64,000 bases of DNA from positions 32,224 to 96,223 of the forward strand of contig NZ_JADGIA010000001.1 in NCBI RefSeq assembly GCF_019683635.1, written 5' to 3'. This stretch comes from Thermogemmatispora sp. (GTDB lineage Bacteria; Chloroflexota; Ktedonobacteria; Ktedonobacterales; Ktedonobacteraceae). The position numbers were made by a program, and so were the translations under genes. The notes under the pieces are model-generated. The model saw only the letters and a program-made list of their open reading frames with translations. It was not told the origin of the DNA and did no database searches. Shown here piece by piece: positions 16,484 to 25,872 of this stretch (positions within the stretch are counted from its first letter, which is position 1; each line of letters begins with the position of its first letter).

Positions 16484-16834
16484 ACCAGAGCCGCGTGACG
16501 CTAGACACCTTTCCCTGGCAACCCTGGCGCCGGCCCGCTGTCGCGGCCCCTTTTTCCTCCCCCGGAGGAGAAGCGCGTGGCAACGGGCCGGCGTGCCTTT
16601 TGCAGGCATGCGGGTGCGGGCGGCTCTCTCTCGTGCGCCTTCTCTCTCCGCTGCTCAGTCTGCCCGCGCTGAAGTGGTGTGATATACTAAAAAAGAGCGT
16701 CTGGTCCTCAGTGATTTATGTGTATTTGTCTGTGGATGGATGTGCCAAGCACGCCGCCGTACAGCGGCAGGCCCACGCTGCTCGCGACTGGACAGGGCGG
16801 TGGTATGTGCGGCATCAGCCGGTCAAGTGAAAGT
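16484..16834. other. Intergenic region before the histidine kinase
   Basis: The long kinase frame is open from 16718, but residues encoded there (Cys/Trp/Pro-rich) do not look like part of the protein. A TATACT at about 16683-16688 could be a -10 element but lacks a clear -35. Confidence 0.35.
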
Positions 16835-18133
16835 ATGATGGATTCTGAACGACACCACGCTCCAGCCAATGAAAATCTTGCCGCAGCGGATGAGGGCCAG
16901 GAAGAGGCGGCCTCTTTGCTTGGTAGTAACCGCGAGCTGGCGATCCTCTATACCATTGCTGGCCAGCTCAATCGCAAAGTGGACGTGCGTGAGGCTTTGC
17001 AGGAGGTCTTGAGTCAGGTCACTCGTCTGCTGGGACTCAAGACAGGCTGGGTCTGGCTGCTTGACGGGGAGGGGAAGCCGTTGCTAGCCGCTGCGCAGTC
17101 CTTGCCCCCTTACCTGGCTGACCACCCCGAGCGGATGACCGGGCGCTGCCTCTGTCTGGATACCTTTCTAGGCGGCAATCTGGCCAGTGCGGCCAATATC
17201 AATGTGCTGCGCTGCAGTCGCTTGCGCAACGCTGAGCGCGAGGGTGATCCTTCTTCCTGGGGCCTGCGTTTCCATGCCAGCGTCCCAATCCATGTGGGGG
17301 AGGTGCCGCTGGGGGTGCTGAATGTGGCCAGCGAGGACTGGCGCGAGCTGCACTCGTCAGAGCTGCAATTGTTACATATTATCGGCGATCAGATTGGTCT
17401 GGCTATTCAGCGTGCACGCCTCTCTGCCGAGCATACGCGCGCCGCAGCCCGCCTGGCCACTATCGAGGAGCGTAACCGCCTGGCGCGGGAGATTCACGAT
17501 ACACTGGCTCAGGGCCTGGCGGCAATCGCTTTGCAGTTAGAGACCGCCGATGCTTTGCTGCCTACTCAGCCCGAACGGGCCCAGGCGGCCATTCGCCGCG
17601 CTCTGGCCCTGGCGCGCAGCAATCTGGAGGAGGCGCGCCGCTCGGTAATGGATCTGCGGGCCGCCCCGCTGCAGGACCATGCCCTGCCCGAGGCTCTCGC
17701 TCTGTTGGTCAAGCGCTTGCAGGCCGAGAGCGGGACCCGGCTGCAGTACCGCTATGAGCCGCCGTCGGGACCAGGCAAGGAGCCTGGCCGCTTTCCTCCG
17801 CTCTCGCCTCATTGCGAGGCCGGCCTCTATCGTATCGCTCAGGAGGCTCTGTCTAACGCGCTGAGACATGCCGCCGCCGAGCAGATTACGCTCACTCTGG
17901 CGGTTCGTGATCAGATGATTGTGCTCCAGGTACAGGATGATGGTTGCGGCTTTGATCCCGACCGCGCCCGCGAGTATACGCGCGAGGGTCATTTCGGTCT
18001 GACCGGCATGAGCGAGCGGGCCCGCTTACTTGGAGCCCAGATCTCTATTGAGAGCCTGCCGGGTGCTGGCACCTCCATTAGTGTCTATCTGCCCTACCAC
18101 GGGCAGGAGCAAGAAAGGTCCCCCTGGCTATGA
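16835..18133 (+). CDS. GAF-domain sensor histidine kinase, NarL-associated HisKA_3 type
   Basis: The product (432 residues) has a soluble GAF domain (about 30-190) with Cys residues (RCLCLDTF, NVLRCSRLRNAE). A DHp dimerisation domain with the HisKA_3 box NRLAREIHDTLAQGLAAIA follows (phospho-acceptor His221), then a HATPase_c domain with N box EALSNALRHA, G1 DDGCGFDPD and G2 HFGLTGMSERA. No membrane helix is present, so it senses a cytosolic signal; the GAF cysteines could hold haem or an Fe-S cluster, but this is speculation. Start is uncertain (ATG 16805, 16835 or 16838). Its stop overlaps the response regulator start (ATGA), so the two are translationally coupled. Confidence 0.88.
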   Translation: MMDSERHHAPANENLAAADEGQEEAASLLGSNRELAILYTIAGQLNRKVDVREALQEVLSQVTRLLGLKTGWVWLLDGEGKPLLAAAQSLPPYLADHPERMTGRCLCLDTFLGGNLASAANINVLRCSRLRNAEREGDPSSWGLRFHASVPIHVGEVPLGVLNVASEDWRELHSSELQLLHIIGDQIGLAIQRARLSAEHTRAAARLATIEERNRLAREIHDTLAQGLAAIALQLETADALLPTQPERAQAAIRRALALARSNLEEARRSVMDLRAAPLQDHALPEALALLVKRLQAESGTRLQYRYEPPSGPGKEPGRFPPLSPHCEAGLYRIAQEALSNALRHAAAEQITLTLAVRDQMIVLQVQDDGCGFDPDRAREYTREGHFGLTGMSERARLLGAQISIESLPGAGTSISVYLPYHGQEQERSPWL

Positions 18134-18804
18134 CGATTCGCATCTTGCTCGCTGATGACCATCCAATTGTGCGCGAGGGCTTACGGGCCGTGCTAGAGAC
18201 GCAGCCGGATCTAGCTGTGGTGGCCGAAGCTGCCAACGGCGAGGAAACGATCGCCCAGGCCCGTGAAACGCACCCGGACATCGTCCTGCTTGATCTTGAA
18301 ATGCCGGTGTTGGACGGCGTCGAGGCTATTCGCCACTTGCTTGAGTTGGAACCGAAGCCGCGAGTGATCGTCTTTACGGCTTTCGATAATGATGAGCGGA
18401 TTCTGCACGCCGTGCGGGCCGGGGCCAGAGGCTATCTGCTCAAAGGGGCGCCGCGCGAGGAGATTTTCCAGGCCATTCGCGTGGCGATGGAGGGCGGTTC
18501 TCTCCTGCAGCCGGTGGTCGCCTCAAAATTGCTGCGTCAGATTGGCCAGCAGGGCGGTGGATCGCAGGCAGCTTCCTATCCCTACGAGCCGCTGACCGAG
18601 CGTGAGCTGGAGGTCTTGCGCTTGCTGGCCCAGGGTATGCCCAACAAAGAGATCGCCACCCGCCTCGTCATTAGCGAGCGCACCGCCAAGTTTCACGTCA
18701 GTTCGATTATGAACAAGCTGGGAGCCACCAATCGCACTGAGGCGGTGGCCCTGGCCGCTCAGCGTGGCCTGATCACCCTGCAGGGTGATCCCTCCTGGCG
18801 CTAA
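18130..18804 (+). CDS. NarL/LuxR-family response regulator
   Basis: A 224-residue response regulator with a receiver domain (acidic pair D9-D10, phospho-acceptor D55 in IVLLDLEMP, Thr in VIVFTAFD, Lys in LLKGAPREE). A short linker and a LuxR-type helix-turn-helix follow (LTERELEVLRLLAQGMPNKE through TAKFHVSSIMNKLGATNRTE). It begins at the ATG that overlaps the kinase stop codon by four bases and is surely the partner of that kinase. Target genes are unknown; the next gene is convergent. Confidence 0.93.
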   Translation: MTIRILLADDHPIVREGLRAVLETQPDLAVVAEAANGEETIAQARETHPDIVLLDLEMPVLDGVEAIRHLLELEPKPRVIVFTAFDNDERILHAVRAGARGYLLKGAPREEIFQAIRVAMEGGSLLQPVVASKLLRQIGQQGGGSQAASYPYEPLTERELEVLRLLAQGMPNKEIATRLVISERTAKFHVSSIMNKLGATNRTEAVALAAQRGLITLQGDPSWR

Positions 18805-18874
18805 CCTGAGCGAGCGAGCCATACCGGCTGGTTGGTGATGGCGGTCGAGGCCCGCTCTGCTCAGGAGGCAACGC

Positions 18875-20320
18875 TCAGGGCAGCTGGTCGATATAGACGG
18901 TCTTCCACTGTGTGAAGAACTCGCGTGCTGCTTTCCCCTGCTCACGAGAGCCGGATGAGCTATCTTTCATTCCGCCGAAGGGCACCTGGAACTCCAGGCC
19001 CGCCGACTCCTGATTGATCTTGACAACGCCAGCCTGAATCTCGGAGGCGAAGCGCAGCGCCAGCGAAAGGTTGTTAGTAAAGAGGCTGGCCGATAGGCCG
19101 AACGGCGTGGCGTTCGCCAGGGCCACCGCCTCCTCGAAAGAGGCGGCGGGCAGGAGGGCAGCCACAGGGCCGAAGATCTCCTCCTGGGCGACATGGCTGC
19201 CCTGGTCGAGGTCGGTGACAATGCTGGGCCGCACATAGTAGCCCTCACCATTGATCGTAGTGGGCTCGCCGCCAGCCAGGAAACGCCCACCTTCGCGGCG
19301 CGCCAGCTGCAGATAGCCGCTTACCTTCTGCAGCTGATCCTCTGAGACCAGGGGACCGACGCGCGTGTCCGGCTCCAGCGGATCGCCAAGTTTCCAGCTT
19401 TGGGCCAGTGCGGCAAGACGCTCCTGAAACTCTGGCAGAATGGCCCGCTCCACAATCACGCGGCTGGTGGCCGTGCACTTTTGTCCCGCACTCAGAAACG
19501 CGCCGCGCGCGACCTGTTCAACAGCGACGTCGAGGTTGGCGTCCGCCAGCACCACCGCCGGGTTCTTCCCGCCCATCTCCAGTTGGACTTTTTTGCCGTG
19601 CTCGATAGCCTTGTGCTGCAAGGCTCGACCGACGGCATTAGAGCCGGTGAAGGTGATAGCATCGATCTCTGGGTGAGTCACCAGGACATCACCCACCTCG
19701 GAGCCTTTGCCAAGAACCAGGTTGAGCACACCAGGTGGCAGGCCAGCATCGAGCAGGGCCTGGGCCAGGTGCACCGCCGTCAGTGGTACCAATTCGGCGG
19801 GCTTCCAAACCACGGTGTTGCCATAGGCCAGGGCTGGAGCGATCTTCCAGGCGGGAATGGCAATCGGGAAGTTCCAGGGCGTAATCACGCTGACCACCCC
19901 GACCGGCTCGCGGCGGGCATAGAGAAAGGTCACACGCGAGCTGCTCGGATAGGTCTCGCCATCTGGCTCCAGGGTCTGCCCCGCGTAGTAGCGCAAAATA
20001 GAGACCGCGCGCCTGGTTTCACCAATGGCCTCAGCCAGCGTCTTGCCCTCCTCGCGCGTCAGATCGCGCCCCACACTCTCGGCGCGCTCCTCCAGCAAAT
20101 CGGCAGCCTTGCGCAGGATGTCGCCCCGCGCCGGCGCCGGCGTTGCCCGCCAGGCGGCAAAGGCCGAGCGCGCGGCCTGCACTGCCTCAGCCGCCAGCTC
20201 CGCCCCTGCCAGCGAGGTCCGCGCCACCACCTCGCTCGGGTGGGCCGGGTTAAGATCGTCGCTCAGGCGCACGCCATCGCGCCAGACACCGCCGATATAC
20301 GAGCGCAGTTCAACGGTCAT
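18875..20320 (-). CDS. Aldehyde dehydrogenase, probably 2-ketoglutarate semialdehyde dehydrogenase
   Basis: The product (481 residues) is a full-length NAD(P)-dependent ALDH: TPWNFPIAIPAWKIAPAL, WKPAELVP, FTGSNAVGRAL (cofactor loop), LEMGGKNPAVV with the general-base Glu, and GQKCTATSR with the catalytic Cys. The length and RREPVGVVSVITPWNFP region resemble ketoglutarate-semialdehyde or succinate-semialdehyde dehydrogenases. ATG 20320 follows GGAAGGAGT; the frame is open further but without similarity. It lies 161 bases downstream of a KdaD-like FAH-family gene, which supports the last step of a non-phosphorylating pentose oxidation pathway. Exact substrate is inferred. Confidence 0.85.
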   Translation of the reverse strand: MTVELRSYIGGVWRDGVRLSDDLNPAHPSEVVARTSLAGAELAAEAVQAARSAFAAWRATPAPARGDILRKAADLLEERAESVGRDLTREEGKTLAEAIGETRRAVSILRYYAGQTLEPDGETYPSSSRVTFLYARREPVGVVSVITPWNFPIAIPAWKIAPALAYGNTVVWKPAELVPLTAVHLAQALLDAGLPPGVLNLVLGKGSEVGDVLVTHPEIDAITFTGSNAVGRALQHKAIEHGKKVQLEMGGKNPAVVLADANLDVAVEQVARGAFLSAGQKCTATSRVIVERAILPEFQERLAALAQSWKLGDPLEPDTRVGPLVSEDQLQKVSGYLQLARREGGRFLAGGEPTTINGEGYYVRPSIVTDLDQGSHVAQEEIFGPVAALLPAASFEEAVALANATPFGLSASLFTNNLSLALRFASEIQAGVVKINQESAGLEFQVPFGGMKDSSSGSREQGKAAREFFTQWKTVYIDQLP

Positions 20321-20481
20321 AGAGAGTCCACTCCTTCCTCTGTCTCTGCTCAAGACAAGCACAGAACCATAGACCTGTTTAGGCAATAACACTGCCCTCT
20401 GGCCGCTGGGCGGCGATGGCCAGGGCCGGGACGGGGCCGGTGCCTCCATCGCCCACCTCACTGCCACGAGCTCCTGGAGGA

Positions 20482-21375
20482 TCAGCAGCACTGGCCTCCG
20501 CTCGCCGCTTTCAGGGCCAGTTTGCCACGCACCACCCGGTTGCGCAGCCTTCCAAGGCCAGTGATCGCAATGCTGACCACATCACCGGCCTGCAAGCTAA
20601 ATGGTCGCTCTGGCACCAGCGCGGTGCCGCTGCAGAGAAAGACGCCGGCGGGAAACTCATCCTCGCGGAAAAGATAGGCGACCAGCTCTTCCAGGCGGCG
20701 CCGCAGGTCAGCGGTCGAGCTGCGCCCCTGCCAGCAGAGCTGACCGTTGCGCTCAATGGTCAGCTCGATGCTCAAGGCGTAAGGGTCGGGGATCTCCCAG
20801 GCCGGGACGATGGCCGGGCCAAGGGCGCAGCTGCCGGCATAGACCTTGGCCTGGGGAAGATAGAGGGGGTTCTCGCCTTCGATGCTGCGGGAACTGACAT
20901 CGTTGCCGATGGTGTAGCCGACAATCTCTCCGTGGGCATTGATGACGAGTGTGAGCTCCGGCTCGGGTACGTCCCACTCGGAATCGGCGCGCACGGCGAT
21001 GGCGGCCTCGGGTCCAGCTACCCGCCGCGGGTTGGCCTTGAAGAATAACTCGGGACGCGCTGCTGTGTAGACACGCGCATAGATGTCAGGCGTGGCGCTC
21101 TCCTCGCGCCTCGCCTCCTCGGAGCGCTTGTAAGTGACTCCCGCCGCCCAGACTTCGCTCTCTCCGTCGATCGGTGCGAGCCAGGGCGGCCTGGCCTCTA
21201 CTGGCTCAGCGCGCGCAGCTACCGCGCTCAGGAGGGCGCGCAGCTCGGTGGTGCGTAGGACCCAGAGGTCAGAGAGACGCTGCCCGGCATCGGGGAAGGC
21301 CCGCACTGCGCCCTCGTCAGTGAGCAGCCCCACGCGCTCGCGACCGTCCGCGGCGCGGTAACGAATGATCTGCAT
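20482..21375 (-). CDS. FAH-family hydrolase/dehydratase, similar to 2-keto-3-deoxy-arabinonate dehydratase
   Basis: The 297-residue product has a C-terminal fumarylacetoacetate-hydrolase fold. Features: [18 protein letters not shown] (about 100-117), [11 protein letters not shown], then the metal-binding acidic set [14 protein letters not shown], and [20 protein letters not shown]. The [11 protein letters not shown] and [13 protein letters not shown] segments recall archaeal and bacterial KdaD, which dehydrates 2-keto-3-deoxy-pentonate to 2-ketoglutarate semialdehyde. ATG 21375 is chosen over the longer frame to 21444, because it matches the family N-terminus ([11 protein letters not shown]). 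The next gene, an ALDH, would oxidise the semialdehyde. The promoter lies at 21442-21470. Confidence 0.8.
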   Translation of the reverse strand: MQIIRYRAADGRERVGLLTDEGAVRAFPDAGQRLSDLWVLRTTELRALLSAVAARAEPVEARPPWLAPIDGESEVWAAGVTYKRSEEARREESATPDIYARVYTAARPELFFKANPRRVAGPEAAIAVRADSEWDVPEPELTLVINAHGEIVGYTIGNDVSSRSIEGENPLYLPQAKVYAGSCALGPAIVPAWEIPDPYALSIELTIERNGQLCWQGRSSTADLRRRLEELVAYLFREDEFPAGVFLCSGTALVPERPFSLQAGDVVSIAITGLGRLRNRVVRGKLALKAASGGQCC

Positions 21376-21441
21376 GGCTATGCTCCTTGTCCTTGCCCGT
21401 GGTAGCGATGCGGAAGCTTCAATAAAAGTGCATCTTCTAAG

Positions 21442-21470
21442 CATATAGCCCCCGTGAGCCAGCCTGTCAA
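21442..21470 (-). promoter_or_regulatory. Promoter of the FAH-ALDH operon
   Basis: Minus strand: TTGACA (21470-21465), a 17-base spacer and TATATG (21447-21442). Perfect -35, 4 of 6 in the -10. Transcription would start near 21435, about 60 bases before the FAH ATG. Confidence 0.65.
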
Positions 21471-21789
21471 CCTCTGCCGGTCAGCAAATTCGCCCGCGCC
21501 TCTGACGCTGAACCCCTGTTACTGAAGAATGGCTTGCTCGTCATTATCAATGCATATTTATAAAGTACATTATTGTTCAGCTGCCGGTTGAACAGAGATG
21601 AGTGCGCTACGCCGCCAGACCCTTGTTCGTGCCGCCAGCCGGCCAGAAAGCGCTCTGAGAAGCGACCGGGCTGGCGTCAGAGAGATCAAAGCAAGAGAGC
21701 GTAGCGCCACTGCGGGCGGGCCGGACTTGCTCACAGACGGCGCGATAATCTACTGAGTGTGCACTGGTTGGGGAAGAGGACAGTACGTG
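21471..21789. other. Divergent intergenic region
   Basis: About 320 bases, with an AT-rich patch at 21535-21575 (TTATCAATGCATATTTATAAAG) unlike its GC-rich surroundings. It may hold the promoter for the methyltransferase pair; no complete promoter could be defined. Confidence 0.35.
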
Positions 21790-22638
21790 ATGGATCGCAC
21801 CCATGCTGGGGAACAACTCTCATACAGTATTCCAGAGCCGGAGGAGCTGCAGCATCTGTATCACGCACAACATGGTCTCTTGCCACCGGAGATCGATGTC
21901 AGGCGTCTCAAGCGGGTCCTGCACTTGAGCTACGGTGATCTGGCCTGGGCACCGGCGCTTGCGCGTGCCCATCCGTCCATCAGTGTTGTGGCCCTCTTTG
22001 CCAGTCCCCAGGCCCTGGCCGCTTGCTGGCAACGGCTTGATCTGGCTACTCTGCGACGGCTGAGCATTGCTGAGATTGATCTCAGCGGAACCATTCCCTT
22101 CACCGCCGGCTTCTTTGATCTGGTGCATCTCTTCCTGATGGAGCCGCTGCTGCGTCCTGCGGCCTGGCCAGACTTATTACACGAGTGTCGGCGCGTGTTG
22201 CGCCCCCGTGGCCAGATCAACCTGGTCGCCTTTCTTGTCGGCCCCTCTTCCAGCGCCGCCTACCAGTCTCTCCGCTCCCTGGTTGCTGCCGCCTGGCAAG
22301 CGCTGGGCTACAGTTTTGCCAGCGTTGGGGAAGGGGGGGGCGGCCTGTTCGTCGACTGCGGCGTTCACCTGTGCCATCTCCTGCGGCAGCAAGGATTTGG
22401 GCAGGTGCGCTATCGGCTCTATCCTGTAGATCTGGGCGGCTGGAACAATCCTGCGGGCCGGGCCTGCTCTCGGCGCCTGCTTCAAGATCTGGCCCTGCAA
22501 AAGGCCCTCGTCCTGGCGCAGGGTGGCTGTGACGAAGTCACTTATGCCACACTCCTCACCGAGGCGGAGCGCGATCTTGACGCCGAAGCCTTCTGTGCCT
22601 CTGGCGCCCTCATCTCGGTGACAGCGCGAAAGCGATAG
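21790..22638 (+). CDS. Methyltransferase-like protein with degenerate SAM-binding motif
   Basis: The product (282 residues) is clearly a paralogue of the next gene: shared LPPEIDVRRLKRVL versus FPESIDIEGVERVL, PALLxECxRVLRPRG, and a similar C-terminal region. Motif I, however, reads LHLSYGDLAW where the paralogue has LDLGCGSGEW, and the acidic residue after strand 2 is lost (ALFAS instead of GVDLD). SAM binding is therefore doubtful, and it may be a non-catalytic partner. ATG 21790 is preferred over the open frame from 21757, with GAGG 10 bases upstream. It lies 7 bases before the intact paralogue, in the same operon. Confidence 0.7.
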   Translation: MDRTHAGEQLSYSIPEPEELQHLYHAQHGLLPPEIDVRRLKRVLHLSYGDLAWAPALARAHPSISVVALFASPQALAACWQRLDLATLRRLSIAEIDLSGTIPFTAGFFDLVHLFLMEPLLRPAAWPDLLHECRRVLRPRGQINLVAFLVGPSSSAAYQSLRSLVAAAWQALGYSFASVGEGGGGLFVDCGVHLCHLLRQQGFGQVRYRLYPVDLGGWNNPAGRACSRRLLQDLALQKALVLAQGGCDEVTYATLLTEAERDLDAEAFCASGALISVTARKR

Positions 22639-22645
22639 AGCTGTC

Positions 22646-23617
22646 ATGAGCCAGTCATTTATGGACAAAGGCCAGTCAAGTGGCCTCCAAGAGCGGCAGA
22701 CGCAGCAGAGCGGGAGCAGACGCCGGCGACCATCCGCTCCCGCCGTTCCTGCCGATCTTCCTTTGGAAGTGTACGAAGAAAGCATTCGTCATCGCTATCT
22801 GCTTCAAATGCAAGGTGGGCGTCTCTTTCCCGAGAGTATTGATATCGAGGGCGTAGAGCGCGTCCTTGACCTGGGCTGTGGCAGCGGTGAGTGGGTCTTT
22901 GCCCTGGCCCGGCGCTATCCGCGGCTCTTCATCTGTGGGGTTGATCTCGATCGGCGCCAGCTGCAGCGGGCTCAGGCCCGGCGCAACCGTGCTGGCCTAA
23001 GCCAGCTTGAATTTCGTCAGCTAGACTTCACCCGTCCCTTTCCTCTGGCCGAAAGCTCCTTTGACTTCCTGCACATGCGCGCCTGCGCCCGCTTCATGAC
23101 CGCCAGGGCCTGGCCGGCCCTCCTGGCTGAATGCCAGCGCGTCCTGCGCCCCCGCGGTTGGCTCACCCTGGTCGAGATCGAACTCTGCGACAGTAGCAGT
23201 AGCGCTTTCCTCAAGCTGCGCAGACTTCTCAACCGCTGCTGGTACCGGCTTGGCCATGCCCTGGACGAGAGCGGACTCAGCTTCGGCGTCGCCAGCCGCC
23301 TCTATGGCATGCTCCTCGCGGCGGGCCTGGAGGAGGTAGCCTACGATGTCCATATCGCTGACCTGGGGTGGCAGTCAGCTACAATACAGGACGGAGAGGC
23401 CGGAAACGCCGATCCCGCTGGAACGATCACCGCTCTTTTCCTGCGGCAATGCCTGACCGAAGTACGTCTGGCGGCTCCGCTGATCATCCAACAGGGACTG
23501 ATCAGCCCGCCAGAGCTGGCGGCCCTGCTTGAGCAGGCTGAGCGTGAGCTGCAGGCCCCCGACCTCTGCGGCTGGGGCGTCATCATCTCGGCCTATGGCA
23601 GGCGTCAGGCGGAGTAA
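22646..23617 (+). CDS. Class I SAM-dependent methyltransferase
   Basis: A 323-residue Rossmann-fold methyltransferase. Motif I is VLDLGCGSGEWVFAL (about residues 73-87), GVDLDRRQL marks the end of strand 2, RQLDFTRPFPLAESSFDFLH is motif II/III, and ECQRVLRPRGWLTLVE is the post-III region. The N-terminal 40 residues are Gln/Ser/Arg-rich and probably disordered. The long C-terminal half (from about 190) has no recognised domain and is shared only with the upstream paralogue. The substrate is unknown. The stop is tail-to-tail with ppk. Confidence 0.85.
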   Translation: MSQSFMDKGQSSGLQERQTQQSGSRRRRPSAPAVPADLPLEVYEESIRHRYLLQMQGGRLFPESIDIEGVERVLDLGCGSGEWVFALARRYPRLFICGVDLDRRQLQRAQARRNRAGLSQLEFRQLDFTRPFPLAESSFDFLHMRACARFMTARAWPALLAECQRVLRPRGWLTLVEIELCDSSSSAFLKLRRLLNRCWYRLGHALDESGLSFGVASRLYGMLLAAGLEEVAYDVHIADLGWQSATIQDGEAGNADPAGTITALFLRQCLTEVRLAAPLIIQQGLISPPELAALLEQAERELQAPDLCGWGVIISAYGRRQAE

Positions 23618-23703
23618 ATCCTATAGCAAGGAAGAGCAAGCCAGCGAAACGACAGGGAGCAACAGGGAAGGAAGATGGCAGAGTCGGGCGCTGCAGACTG
23701 GGG

Positions 23704-25872
23704 CTACGCGCCCGAAGGCAGCGCACTAATTGTCGGGCCAGCCTCATCGCCATCGTCCTCCTCCAGCAGAGGATGGCGCAGAAACCAGGCCTGACAATCC
23801 AGCGGCGGCTCCCCCGGCTGTGGGCGAATCCGGGCGTAGGTCCCATCCGGCAGCAGCTCACGGGCATTGACCGTATCGGCCAGCAGTATCTCCAGCACCC
23901 GCTCACGAATGGCCTGGCGCAGGCGGGGATCTTCGATGGGAAACAGCGTCTCTACCCGATTATTCAAATTGCGCTGCATCATATCGGCACTGCCGAGAAA
24001 CAACTCCTCGGTACCGCCATTGTAGAAGTAAAAGATCCGACTGTGCTCCAGAAAGCGGCCTACAATGCTGCGCACGCGAATATTCTCGCTTATCCCCGGG
24101 ATGCCGGGTCGCAGACAGCAGATACCGCGCACGATCAGCTCTACCTGCACCCCGGCCTGAGAAGCCTCATAGAGCTTATAAATGATCTCCGGGTCGACCA
24201 GGGCATTCAACTTAAAGATCAGCAAGCCATAGCCGTACTCGCGCCGCAGACGAATCTCCCGCTCAATGCGCTCCAGAATGCCGCGGCGCAGGCTAACAGG
24301 GGCCACCAGCAACTTACGGTAGGCATTCAGGCGCGAATAGCCCGTCAACGAATTGAAGAGATCCGAGATATCGGCCCCAATCACCGGGTCGCAAGTCAGC
24401 AAGCAGAAATCCTCGTAAGTACGGGCCGTCAGGGCGTTATAGTTTCCCGTGCTCAGATGAACATAGCGGCGCAGACCATCGGGTTCGCGGCGCACCACCA
24501 GCGCCACCTTCGCATGCGTCTTCAAACCGATCAAACCATAGACCACATGAACGCCGGCCCGCTCCAGCGCCCGCGCCCACTCAATATTATTCTCCTCATC
24601 GAAGCGCGCCTTCAGCTCCACCAGCGTGGCCACCTGCTTCCCATGCTCAACCGCCTCCAGCAAAGCATGCACCACAGGCGAATTCGTTCCCACGCGATAG
24701 AGCGTCTGCTTAATGGCCAATACCTGGGGATCAGTGGCCGCAGCGCGAATAAAGTCCACCACTACTTCGAAGCTATCGTAGGGGCGATGCAGCAGCAGAT
24801 CCTGCTCACGGATTGCCGCAAAAAGGTCGCCGCAATACTTCGAGAGCAAGCGAGGCACACGCGGAGTAAATGGTGGATCTTTCAGATCGGGGCGATTGAG
24901 TGCATGCAACTCCATCAGATCGCCCATGCCGAGCGGGCCATCGATCACCGTGAGATCTGAGGCATCGATCTCCAGATTATCGAGCAACAGGCTGCGGATG
25001 CGCGGCGGCATCGACGGATTGACCGCCAGATCGACCACTGACCCGAAGCGGCGCTCGCGGACGCTCTTCTCCACATCCTCTAACAAATCCGAAGCCTCGT
25101 CCTCCTGCAACTCGATATCGGCATCGCGCAAGACACGGAACGGGTACGACTCCCAGACATCGATGCCGGGGAAGAGGCGGCTCAAGTGAGCGGCAATGAC
25201 CTGCTCGATCCAGACAAAGGCCACCGGTTGCACACCTGAAGCCGTCCGGGCGTGCAGCGGCAACGGCACCTGAATAAAGCGAGGGAGGCGCGGAGGGACC
25301 TTTACACGCGCGAACCGCTCGCCGTGAACGGCATCGTTAATGACCACGGCCAGATTCAGACTGCGGTTCGAGATATGGGGGAAAGGATGGCCGGGATCGA
25401 CCGCCAGCGGAGTCAGCACCGGAAAGATCTCGTACTCGAAATACTCGGCCAGGGCGGCGCGCTGCTCCTCGTCGAGCTGCTCATAATCAAGAATATAGAT
25501 ATGCTGCTCTGCCAGACGTGGCAGCAGCTCCTGACGCCAGTAGCGACGCACCTCCTGCACCAGAGGGGCCAGACGCCGACGCACCTCGCGCAGCTGCTCC
25601 TCAGCGCTCAGCCCGTCGGGACTGGGAGTCGTCGCGCGGGCGGCCACCTTCTCCTTCAGCCCTGCCACACGGATCATCATGAACTCATCGAGGTTCGTAT
25701 CGAAAATAGACAAAAACTTGACCCGCTCCAGCAGAGGATGGCGACTATCCTGGGCCTCCTCAAAGACGCGACGATTAAACTCGATCCAGCTCAACTCGCG
25801 ATTGATATAGAGATCGGGTCGTTCCAGGTCCATCGAGGACGAGGTAGATGGGGAATGCGGCGGCTGCTCCAT
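23704..25872 (-). CDS. ppk1: Polyphosphate kinase 1
   Basis: A full-length PPK1 (722 residues from ATG 25872). It has the N-terminal domain NRELSWIEFNRRVFEEA with FLSIFDTNLDEFMMIRVAGL, the head domain, and two phospholipase-D-like C domains. The first catalytic His lies in GLIGLKTHAKVALVVRR and the second in GRFLEHSRIFYFYNGG, followed by ELFLGSADMMQRNLNNRVE. The enzyme makes long-chain polyphosphate reversibly from ATP. A GTG eight codons upstream (25896) is also possible. No ppx is adjacent. Relevant to stress because it lies near the protease and chaperone block, but no shared control is visible. Confidence 0.95.
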   Translation of the reverse strand: MEQPPHSPSTSSSMDLERPDLYINRELSWIEFNRRVFEEAQDSRHPLLERVKFLSIFDTNLDEFMMIRVAGLKEKVAARATTPSPDGLSAEEQLREVRRRLAPLVQEVRRYWRQELLPRLAEQHIYILDYEQLDEEQRAALAEYFEYEIFPVLTPLAVDPGHPFPHISNRSLNLAVVINDAVHGERFARVKVPPRLPRFIQVPLPLHARTASGVQPVAFVWIEQVIAAHLSRLFPGIDVWESYPFRVLRDADIELQEDEASDLLEDVEKSVRERRFGSVVDLAVNPSMPPRIRSLLLDNLEIDASDLTVIDGPLGMGDLMELHALNRPDLKDPPFTPRVPRLLSKYCGDLFAAIREQDLLLHRPYDSFEVVVDFIRAAATDPQVLAIKQTLYRVGTNSPVVHALLEAVEHGKQVATLVELKARFDEENNIEWARALERAGVHVVYGLIGLKTHAKVALVVRREPDGLRRYVHLSTGNYNALTARTYEDFCLLTCDPVIGADISDLFNSLTGYSRLNAYRKLLVAPVSLRRGILERIEREIRLRREYGYGLLIFKLNALVDPEIIYKLYEASQAGVQVELIVRGICCLRPGIPGISENIRVRSIVGRFLEHSRIFYFYNGGTEELFLGSADMMQRNLNNRVETLFPIEDPRLRQAIRERVLEILLADTVNARELLPDGTYARIRPQPGEPPLDCQAWFLRHPLLEEDDGDEAGPTISALPSGA

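Noticed and set aside
19400..20389. 329-codon plus-strand ORF opposite the aldehyde dehydrogenase
   Set aside because: Lies across conserved ALDH motifs on the other strand; His/Arg/Gln-rich and without a domain.
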